A stretch of 64,000 nt of DNA, from positions 12,414,501 through 12,478,500 of the forward strand of contig JBAIAC010000035.1 in the NCBI GenBank assembly GCA_037349315.1, given 5' to 3'. This DNA comes from Chelydra serpentina. Taxonomy: Eukaryota > Chordata > Testudines > Chelydridae. A program made the position numbers and the translations under genes. Shown piece after piece: positions 46,401 through 58,400 of this stretch. Numbering within the stretch: the first letter of the stretch is position 1; every line of letters begins with the position of its first letter. The notes beneath the pieces are model-generated. The model saw nothing but the letters and a program-made list of their open reading frames with translations. It ran no database searches and was not told the DNA's origin.

Positions 46401-49400
46401 GCCAGTAAATTACAGTGCGCTGGGATTTTGTTGCTGAAGGAAAACTGGAAATGCAGAACTCTGGGATAATACGAAATTACACTTTATTTCTCTTTAACAT
46501 AGCCTGCATGATATGATAGGTTATGAAATGGGCTGGTAACCATTGACATTAAAGGGAAAATTTAAATAGAGTCTTCAGCTTTGATTTTATTCTGTGAATC
46601 AATGGCCTTTCACTGAATTTGAAAATATAAATGGAAAAAAGAAAAACAGTTATGTTAAAAAGTAAACAGATTAGTTCCAGTGCAGTATAAAAATAATTAA
46701 GCTTGATCCCACAAAGTCCTGTGTGCCTATTGCAAGCTGCTGAAATGCCCCCAGTGGGACAGGATAGCAGTCAGTATCTTCCAGGACCAGAACCTAGGCC
46801 CTGATTCAACAAACCATCCCTATTCAGCAAACTACATAAGCATATGCTTAACTTTAGTGGGGCTTAAACACATGCTTAAAGTGAAGCTTGAGGTTAAATG
46901 CTTTGCTGAATTGGGACCTTAAACATGTAGAGCCAAGTCTTACAATCCTAATGCTGTTTTTACTCAGAGGAAAGTCCTATTGACTTCATTGTTTGTTTCA
47001 ATAAGAGTTTTCACTGTACAGTACTAGGGATGCATGAGGATTGGATGAGTTGATCCTTATAACCCTACGCCCTAATCTTGTGAAGGGGTCCGCTTAGGTG
47101 AACCCTTATGCCTCTATGGGATCCAACTGGAGTCAATGGGATTCTGTGTGAGTGTAAGGGTCTGCCTGTGGGGAACCCTCAGCCCCTTCAAAAGTAATTA
47201 GCTGTAGCATTTGCTGGCGGTTCTGTAATACCCTGTGTTTGTAATTAACATTATAATGCTCTACTGCTACCTGACCTGTTCCACTGTTCTGCTTTTTTCC
47301 TTTCATTTCTCAACTGGAGTATAGAACACATCTATGACAAGGGGCAGTTAAAAAGGATTCTCAGGTACAAGCAGTAACAAATGGCTAACAGATTTTTATG
47401 ACAGCCTGCCTCAAAAAGTTAACTACCAAGGGGCTGTATATAATGTTTGAGATGATACCTCTCCTTCTCCTTTCGAAGCAAAATAATTCATCTCTTCCAC
47501 ATCCATCAGTTTGATTAAATTGCAGGGCAGAGGGGCTCCTACGTGACCTGCAAATTAAAGTCATTTGTCATTTCTTTCTATAAATGGTGCTCATTAGATT
47601 ATTATTAGCACATCACCCATTTCTAGCTGAACTTCCTGAAGTTCAGTGTTCTTGAAGCATGTGTGTCTGTGTGCAGAATCCTTTAGCCTGTCTGGATATG
47701 ATTCCTACTTTTAAGTGTAACAATACAGGACCCTTTTGCCTTACCATCTTCCTCTGACCAACAGGAAATTAAATTAACTCTTCTTTTAAAGACCTAACTC
47801 AGAGTAACTTGTTATTAACGGAGCCCAACGTTCTGTTTTGTGTATCATCTAGAACAATCAAACGCTTTGAGTTACAATGGCTTTAAATTCAACCTTTTCC
47901 CAATTCCTCCAAAGTAAACTATAACTGCTTAAGCTACTCTAAATTATGCTAGCTATCAATGACCCAAATGGAATGTTCTGGTAGACAGAGATCACATGAG
48001 TACAAAGGTGTTCAGGCCCACCCCCAAGGAATGGTCACTATGAAAGGCAAGGTACACTGGTTCTCTGCCACCCAGGGTTTTATCCACACTAGGGCAGTGG
48101 TCCCCAACCTTTCTGTGGCCAAGAGCACATTCATCCCTTCATCAGAGTGTGGCGGGCAGCGACACTTCTCGGCATTTCGGTCGCTATGGTTCTCCGCCGG
48201 AAGCGCTCCTCAGAGGCATTTCGGCAAAAGCTTCTCCACCGGAAGCGCTGCGCGGCGGCATTTCAGCGGCGATGCTTCTCCGGCGGATGCTCCTCTCCTC
48301 TTCCTTCCTTGGCGCCGGCCCTGACGGCGGGCGCACATAAATGCCCCGGCGGGCGCCATGGCGCCCACGGGCACCACGTTGGGGACCACTGCACTAGGGG
48401 AATCCTTCACAGATCTGCCCAGGTTTAAGTCTGCCTAGGACCAGCAGATTTAACAAAGTGAGGATCCAGTCCTTAATATAGATGTGCGAATGTGTGTTCA
48501 GTAATTATGTACTGGGCAGTGCACCAAAATGAAGACAGTGTGAGATAAACATAGTGAAAGTGTAACTGGAAAGATGTATTTTGTCAGTACATTTCGTAAT
48601 AAGTAATTGGCCCTTTCTGCTGTGCAGAAAAACAAGCTGATATACAGCAAACTGTACTGGAAATCACATTCTGTGCTCTACTCCAGTCCCAGAAAATTAG
48701 TGTTGAAAAGGGAGGTTTTAAATTATTAATGGGACTAATAAATTATGTCCAAGTTTTGTACAGGTATTCATTTGAATGAATTTGATCATACCTGTTCCAA
48801 AGCTATTCTATAAATATTAATAATTAATACTGCATTACTCTTATTATTTATTGTTTGCTGAGCACTGACAACATGCTGGGTGCTGATTGAAGTTTTCATC
48901 TGATTATATTAACCATCATAAGATCCCAAAGGTTTGAAAGTGTAATAGCCTATAATCCTTAAACTGGACTAAATTTAAACCTCTAAGCATCCTCTTTCCC
49001 CCCCCCCCCATTATCTGGCATTGGATCTGTGCTCAAAGCATGATTTTGGTCAAAAGTGAATATGAATTTGGTAGCCTAATCTTTGTTCCAGTGTTACATC
49101 TGACAAACACAATTCAATAGCACTAGTAGTCTCTGCCCAAGGCAGGCCAGAAGTGGAAAGGACAGGGGATTTTTGCATGTCAGGACCAAGGCATAGTTCT
49201 AGATCTCTCTAGGGAAACTTGCATAGCATCTGATCAAATTCTACCTTTCTTTGGCTAGTGCCATTAATACCTCACTTTCATAAATATTGAATTCACCCAA
49301 ATTATTCAGCACAATGATAAAGTGTTGCATAGTATCCTGTAGGTATTACAACCCCCAAAAAGTGTTCCAAATACACTAACACAGGGGTTCTCAAACTGGG

Positions 49401-52400
49401 GGTCGGGACCCCTTAGAGGCTCATGAGGTTATTACATGGGGGGTTGCAAGTTGTGAGCCTCCACCCCAAACCCCGCTTTGCCTCCATTTTGCCAGCATTT
49501 ATAATGGTGTTAAATATATAAAAAAGTGTTTTTAAGTTATAAGGGGGGGGGGCACACTCAGAGGCTTGCTATGTGAAAGGGGTCACCAGTACAAAAGTCT
49601 GAGAACCCCTGCCCTAACAGTTCTGTCCTTTTTGGAGAGACTATCATTTTTACCTGAAGTCCAGTCACCTGGAGTGGTAAAGGTACATCCTGCTGTGCAC
49701 TCTGTTTGACCGTAACCTTCATAAACCTGACAAAGAGATATATAGCTTTGAACCTGATGATAGGTTAACACTTACATATGTTTTGAACATCATTCAGTTT
49801 CCTTCTTGTTGCACAATGCTGTGAATTTAAACCATAATGCAGTATGCTGATTAGAGAGACAAGCTGGGTGAGGTAATATTTAGATATTACCTCCTCACCC
49901 ACCTTGTCGCTCTAATATCCTGGGACTGACATGGCTACAGTTACACTATATACAGCGTACTGATTGACAGGGAAAGCTGCTCTGGTCTTCATTGTTATAT
50001 ATTATTCTGAATGCACATCACTGTAAGGATCTGAAAATAGTGGGAAGAGAGGACAGTTGTACCGACAGCAGTTGCTTGAATAAAGTAGTCTGTACCTCTG
50101 TGAGAGAAACCAGATTCTTTGCACTCATATGAAATACATTTTTGAAGAGGGTCTTTGGGGAAACTTTTTGCTAGCAAGCTTCAGGCATCTGAGAAGGGTG
50201 GAGCTTGTTTGCCACTTACTTCTAGAGGCCACTAGCTTTGCCAACCACCTGAGCAGAATTCTAGGAGCATGCAAGCTATGTGTCCTCAGACTCCCTGGAT
50301 TCTACAGTAAGTGGTTTGGGCCGCACCTTCTTCCCAGGACAGTAGAGAGCTCCCTTCAGTATGGTCTTCAGTGCCCTAGGGAATTGGCATCTCCAAAGTA
50401 TTATGCTAGTTCTTAATCAATGTGACTTTTGAAAATTGACAAGTTGCACCATCTTATTGCCGCTGATCTTCCCCTCCCCCCGCCAGATATGGGTGCAAAC
50501 CCTAGATCCAAATATTCCTGAATTTGCATCCAAATTTGAACTTTGTCATTGGCTGCCTCTCTCTATAAAGCACTGAAAGTACTGGATCCAAACTCCTCTC
50601 AACTTTGGGAGGGTTTGGAGCTGTGTCTGACCTATGTGGTTTGAGCCCACCCTTACTATTTATATCTTTGACCATCGGAAAAAAACAATTTCTATTGTGA
50701 TTTATGTTGGTAAATGTTATTTTAAATATAGGTTTCCCTTGATTTCTTAACAATGAGAAAAGCGAGTACAACAGTGCATCTGAATAACTGTGTAGGTGAA
50801 GTGTACCTGACATCCAAGTGCTGCCCGAAGGAACCCCAGAACAGTTGGAGAAGCAGGGGCAGCTCCCGTTACAATCATCCTAACACACCCACCAAGGCTT
50901 GCCTGTTAGATAATAAGAGAAAATAAAACTCTTAACCTCCCATATGAGCATACTCATTCAGTCAAATCTTGAAAGAAAAAGCACTAATTGCATATAACTG
51001 AAGTACCTCAAAAGAAACAGCTCTTCTTCCACAGAAAATTATAATCATCACCATAGCACCTAGGAGCCACACCATTGTACTAGGCATTGTACAAACAGAA
51101 CAAAAAGTCCATATGCTTTGGCTAGTCCCCATTATATAAATAATGGGAATTCCATAGTTTTCCTTAAGATTAATACAAAGCGTCTTAGATTCCAGTCCTG
51201 CAATTGACTCTGCATGCGCAGACCTTTTTGCCCAAATAGAGCCCCTTCGAAGTCAACACTGCCTGGCACAGATGCATGGGTGTGCCTGCATAGAATCATA
51301 GAAATGTAGGGCTGGAAAGGACCTCAAGAAGTCATCTAGTCCATTCTTCCGTGCTGAGGCAGGCATGAATCTGTCTGGCTCTACATGACTTCATGGTTAG
51401 GACAAAAAAAAAAATCATCCTAATGTCCTGCCTCCTTTCTTTTCTTGCTCATTTTCATCCCATTGCTTTGGTAATTCCTCTCTGAACAACCCCAAACAAT
51501 TCTGCCCCCTTTTCAATACTGATGACCTTCAAGTATCTGTAGATGATATCATATCAACCCCTTTGTCACCTTTCAGCTATGCTGTAAGTCAAAAAAAGGA
51601 AGACAAAGAATTTCTTGTGATTTTTAGACTGAGGTTAGAAGGTCACGGTCACAGATCCCGAATCAATGCAGATCTTACATCTGTGAAGGACACATGCCTC
51701 ATCTGCATCATTTGAATTCTGATCTTTGCAGACTGGGGGTGAGCAGTTCACAAATGAAAGGAGCGATCAGTTTCGCTGGCTAAACATAAAGTGACATGTC
51801 ACTGGATAAGTCATCCAATTAAGAAAAGTAATTCATCAGAGCTTGCTGGAGTGATACAGCATGTCAGTGATTTAGTTGACCTAGGAATGCTTTACTGAGG
51901 GACCCTGTGGCAAATAGCAGGACTATTCAGATTGAACCCAACAGGCCCTCAGATATTGTGTTTTCCTTTCCCTCTTGTTCAATTGCATGTTAAACGCACA
52001 GGCTTTCCTTTATGGCCTTGTATGCTTTTTCCTAGGGGGAAAAATGGTTTGGGATATGTACTGACTAAGGCCCTAATCCAAAAGCTACTGAAATCAATGG
52101 GAACCTTTCAGTGGACTTTGGAACAGGCCTAAATGTCTTCAGCAAAAATACTTTCCCCCTTTCTCTTTTTATCTTCCCCTCCACCTTTATTTTATTTCAG
52201 CGTGGCTGGTCGGGAGCCAGAGGAGTATTGCCACAAATACATATAGTACTTGCTGCTGGGATTCAGTGGAAAAAACACAATTCTATCGGATTAATAGACT
52301 GAATTCACAGGAGCAAGACCCTGTAAACCTGAGAGAGACTGGATGATTAAGAAGGCAGGAAGCCCCAAAGAAAAGAAGTTTGTTAAACCCATTTTTGTGT

Positions 52401-55400
52401 GAGTTTAGCTACTATTTTTGTACCATTCTTTCATGCCCAGTATTTTATTCATTGTTTTATAGTGGCCCACCTAGGACTTTTAGATATATGAAATATGTAT
52501 TGAATTTCAATATAAAGCTAAACATCTGGATGAAATTCTCTGCTGGCATAACTCCTGTGGAGCAGAGAGTTTGGCCCTTATGCCTGATACCTAATAATGC
52601 AGAGAAATTTGCTCAGATTCCTGAGATTTTACATGAAACAGCGAAGTGTTCTGCTGCCTCTTCACCATCTTGGATTTCATGCTAAGCACCACTTAAATCC
52701 ATAGAAAAGCGCTTAAGCAATACTTCAGTGATGCCTATACCTTGTGCTGACCCTCAGCACAGGGGTGGATTGCACCCAAGTACCCAAAGTGAATAGCAAA
52801 AATAAGCAGATTAAACAAATGCCTCTATTAAAAGAGAAATAAATATGGTGCTCTCTCCCCTCTAGGTTCCTTTTTTCAATTCCACTGTTTCAAATCAGCC
52901 AAGCTGACTTCACTGATTTTAAACTACTAGCAGAAAACTGCAATTTTTCATTCCATCTATTTCTTGAGCAACAGCTATACAATCACTTTCCCCAAGTTCT
53001 TACCTGGATTTTATTAAAAAATAGTTTATCCCACAAACTGTCATTTCTAATGATTCCACTTTGAACTTCAGCCTTTTTACGCTTTGCAGCAAATTCCAGA
53101 AGCCAACGTTTCAATGGAGTATCTGCTTGGCTAAAGATCTAAGAGAATGCAGGATGGCATGAAAGATTACACAGCTAAGAAAGAAAACAGTGTGTATTAA
53201 TATCCTTATGATAATGGTCACAGGATCAGATTTACCACTGGGCAAAGCAGACACCACTCCACTGATGTCAATCAAGTTACTGTTATGCCAGCAGTATAAT
53301 TAAGACTACTACACTACAGTTGTAGGTGTACACATTATGTTTTGTTGCAATCTATTCTGAAATATACTTACTTTTCCCTTAGACAAAAGAGGGGAGAAGT
53401 CAAGAGAATATAGGCATTGACTACATGTATATGATCAGTATTTCTGTATGATTTCTATTATATGCACCATTAGGTTCAACTATGATAAAGTTCTAGGCTT
53501 GAGCAACTTGAATGAGAATATTTGGCAGCTAGCACAAATATTGCTATTTGTTGAGGTGATGATGGCCATCTTTATCTATGTTTTATCAGAGAGCAACCCG
53601 AACCGGATCTCCGTATCAGTACCCCCTAGTATGCATCTCGATAATGAGGAACCAGAACTGCAGGTCCAAACAGACCTGAACTTGCAGAAAGTTTACATCA
53701 GTAGTTTGTGCCTTTAGATCCATCTCTTACTTTTAGGATAAATACTCTACACATACTGAACATGGCTACTAAATATGCTACCCTCTTAAATGTCTTCCAT
53801 GGAGTTCTCACATGACCTTCTCTTAGTATGAAGGATTTTTAGCCACAAAGTCAGCCTGGAGCTTGCAATATTTAAGCCCTTTTAAGACTGCTCATCATCT
53901 CTCTTCTGTCACTGCCAGCAGCGAGTGAGGACCAAGCTGCAGCACTGGCTCAAAAGCAGAGAAAACATTAGCACATCCAAGTTTGATTCATGCTTCTCTG
54001 ATTCAGATCCTGTACCAGTGAAATCATGTCACCACTGACTGTAGTGGGAGCAGGAACAGGACCTACAGGCACAGAATTTCACTTTAAAACACAATGGGCC
54101 AGGTCCTCAACTGGTATAAGCTAACATAACTCCATTGACTTCAGAAAGGCTATGCAGATTTACACCAGCTAAGGATCTGGCCTAATGTATTTGCAGTGAG
54201 GTAAAAAGTGTACGAAAGTTAGGGGGAAAAGGCCAAACCTAAGGGAAGTCTCTAAATTAACTACTAAACAATTATTGACTTTATTACTACAAACAAAATA
54301 AATGAAACTTACCTTATCATACATTCTATTTAATAATCGAGGTACAACAGGGAAAATGGTTGGACGCAGTGCTTTCATATCATCCGATAAGAGACGGATA
54401 TCTCCTTGAAAGAATCCAATTCGGCCCCCATGGCAATATACGACAGACTATGATGGTGGGGGTGGAGGGGGGAGAAACAGAATACTGATTTCCTTGCATT
54501 TAATCACTGTGGCAAAGCACCCCCATCCCTGTTTTAAAGATGCATTCCTGAAATTTTATTTACCATTGTGGCTAATGGTTTAAAAAACAAAACAAAACTA
54601 AAACGCATAGTAAATTGGGCAGAAACACACTGATTTTTGTATGGACCTTGATCATAGATCCTTTACTTAGCATTCATGTTTAGAAAACAAAATTTAGTAC
54701 AATTTTTGTGAGAAAAAGGAATCAAAGCTGAAAGGTGTGATTTTTCAAAAGCACTTGAGTAACCTAGGAACACAAAGTTCCACTGAACTCAATGGGGCTT
54801 GTGCTTTTAAGCCACTTTTGACATTCCCACCCTACGTTCCTAATTTCTGCTTTTTTATTTTTACCCTATGACTCATTATGCAACTTTTCTGACTCCACAA
54901 TTAAATCTGTTTACTAGGTTGTCATGCAATCAGATTGCACAGTTCTCTTACATGGTCACTCCCGGACTACTGTATCAGACTGGGGGCAAACTGTCTTGCA
55001 GTGGAGCATACTTCAGAGACAGCTCTTTGTATGGCTGTGGGGTTACACTGGATTCTGGCAAGATTGAGGTGAATGTTAGGTGGACCAGCCTGTGATTCCA
55101 TGTTCTGTTGGACACCATTTTCTTTAGACTCACCTTTGATTCTGGGGACTAGGGAAGCATTTAGTCTTCCATGTATAAATTTCTCATGAAATCTCTATGC
55201 TAGCCCTTTTGTGGTTAACAAAATGTCTTTTTATGTCTTCCGAGACTATCTTCATGCAGCTGTTAGAACATCCTATAACCCAATATGCATTTCCTTTGAG
55301 GAAAGGATGTACCTGTTAACCTAATGACAAATGGGAGATTCAAGTGTGATTCCCAGCACATGGACATGCATTCCACTGTTGCAGAGGTTGGGAGCACTGT

Positions 55401-58400
55401 GAAGGTATCTACTCAGCCCTGGGACACAAGCATTAAGTCAGTTCTGAGCCTTCTGGCCTACAAAAGATTCCTTGTCTGGGTGCAATGTGGAGCCATGATG
55501 GCCTTGGGGGGTGGGAGTGGGGAAAAGGGTGTTTCAGGTAGTGAGCAAAGAGGGAAAAATAATCAGAGCTCCCAGTCTGTCACATACCATATACACAGTT
55601 ATTTGCACACTCTTACTTTGGTGAAAAGAAACATTCCTTTGTAAAAAACCTTAGAGCATATTTAAAATGAAATTACTGGCTAGCAATAAAGGATATTCCG
55701 AGTCAAGTGTGAAGAGTTAATTCTTAACTCCCCCTGTACATTTTAGGCATTGCAAAAAATGCAATATATAATATCAGAGCCCTGCAGTATTTAGGTATCA
55801 GTGAGTGACCAGTTTTATTTATCCCTGAAACTGCTGGGTTTTTGTTGGCATGGAGGGGAAATTTTCAGGACACAAAGGACAGTAAGGAATAGGCAGGGCA
55901 CTCAACTCCCATTGGAAGCAGGGTGACCAGACAGCAAGTCTGAAAAATCAGAACAGGGGATGGGGGGTAATAGGCGCCTATGGAAGAAAATGCCCCAAAT
56001 ATAAAATAGGGACATCTGGTCACCCTAATTGGAAGTCATTGGGAGTTGACCACCTGACTCTCTTATGTGCCTGTGAAAATCCTCCCCCATCTTAAATCTT
56101 ACATTTCCAAAGCCATGAGGGAGTAGCCATATAACTCCTACTGAGTAAATGGGATTTATGCAGCTGTACCACATTTAAGAGCTCTGCGTAAGCTTATCTC
56201 TCATCAAGAGAAGTTGGTTCAATCAAAGATATTACCTCACCCACTTTGTGTCTCTAATATCCTGAGACCAGCACGGCTACAACAACCTGGTTAATACTTA
56301 CTCTCCAGGTACTGACTATAAAACCATAGGAATTTAATCAATAGAAGCTTGTGGGTTTAAAAAATATCACCCTGTCAAATCCATATACTGCACTTCACAT
56401 GTGCAGCAGGTTCCTGGCTAAATAATTTAATATCCATATGAAAAAAAATAGTCACTGTATATGCACAGAGAGCACTTTAAACCTCAGTATCTCGGCTACT
56501 TAATTTTTTAAAGAGTAATCCCAGAAGTCTGCAGGTTTCTTAACATGGCAAAAAGTAATTTAAGTCTGATATAGCTGTTATTAGAGTTAGACCCAAAGCA
56601 AAACTCCAAATCTAAAATCCCACCAAAAAAAACCAAACAAAAAAACCCACCTTTGGAAAAGCTTGGATTCAGATTCTGATCCAAAAAATATGGTGTCAGT
56701 CCAAATCTGACCACAGAATCTGAGCCCCCCACTAAATTTTGGGAAATTTGAGTCAGAACTGAATTCAGATCCAAACTTCAGTTCTGGCCAATCTCCAGTT
56801 CATGGATTTTCAGACCGGCAGCTATCATCTGCCTTATTTGGAAAGAAAATGAAGTCACTTATATGGGCTGGCATGAGTCAGTGCTTCTACTTGTCATTAT
56901 TTCCAAGAGACGATGGCTTCCACTTATTGTGCATTATATACTGATCTGCCAGGAAGACTGCATGTGTCACCACTGTGGGGGGTTTTCCTGCTTTTCGTTT
57001 TCTACAAGTCTGATTTATTGACAACATAAAAAGAGTGGAGTTGATAAAAAATACATGCAATATTATTTTAACCACCATGATTTCTGGTCCTATAATACTT
57101 TGAAAAGCTGCCCCCCGAAATAATAGATATCTTTTGAGGGAAAAAGATAATCATTTCTGCACGTGCCATTTTCTGATCTCAGTTACACTCCAGAGACTCT
57201 ATTGGAGTTGCCCCTAGGGTGACCAGACAGCAAATGTGAAAAATCAGGACGGGGGTGGGGGGATAATAGGAGCCTATATAAGAAAAAGACCCCAAAATCT
57301 GGACTGTCCCTATAAAATCGGGACATCTGGTCACCCTAGTTGCCCCAGATTTACCTGTGCAAATGATATCCGAATCTGCACCCATGACACTTATTGGAGT
57401 ACAATCTGTTTGAGCTCTCCAGAATATTGTGGAGTATTTTGCCATGTTTACGATTTTATTTAATTATTTTTTAGTGTGGAAACAGAAGACTTCCACTGAC
57501 ACTATGACCTTACCTGTACCATTCTCTCAAACATGTGTGCTAAAGGCAAATAGGAAATGTGTACATCCTCACAAGTAGGAGCCCACTGACTCTGGAAGAA
57601 AACACAAGGAGCCCCACAAGGCCTAGTCAGTTCAGACAGGTTTCTTACCTGTATAACTCTTTCAAACATGTGAGCCAGAGGCAGGAAGGAGATGAGCACA
57701 TCGTCCTGTCTCGGAAAGATCACTTTCTGCAGGTGAAGGGCATGGGAGACAGAAAGGAAAGAAACACTGACAGGAAGACAACAAGAGAGTCATAAAACAA
57801 TAAAAAGAAAAATGGCACCAGAGGCGCAAAAGGGTAAAGATTATCAAGAAAGAGAGAGAGCGCAGCATACGAAGCGAAGCGTTAGGCCACAACATCAATG
57901 AAGCGAAGTTTGCAGGAGTAGTAAAGAGTGCAAGGATGTACATAGAGAGCAATGGAGAACTCTCCCCACTGCAAGAGTGTATTTCTCAAGAAACTCTGCA
58001 GCTCATACTGCAAACAGGTGCTGACACCGAGGAACACATTTTCCTACAGAGGCTTTTAAAGAGAGGTGAGCAAATAAAGATTTGCACACTCAAATTGGCA
58101 TTTGCTTCAAAATGGGTGTCTGGCATTTCAAGCACCCGCATTCAGGATTTGACTATTACGGCTCAGTGCTCAGCTGCACTGAGTACACACTCACACTTCC
58201 CCTCCAGCTCAGGGCAGCTGAGGTAGGAAAGAGCTCTATCAATCCTGGAATTGGTCAGGGGCCAAAGTGGCCCCCAACATACGTTCGAATGGTGCCCCAG
58301 GGCTGCTCTGCTAGTTGGGGATTGGTGGAATACATCCTGTCTATCTCCAACTTTATTTTGCTCCTGGAATACGTCCTTCTTCATCCAGCCGACCCCGACA

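Noticed and set aside
47959..48428. Open frames of 93-121 residues
   Set aside because: They overlie the hAT element at 48,095-48,391.
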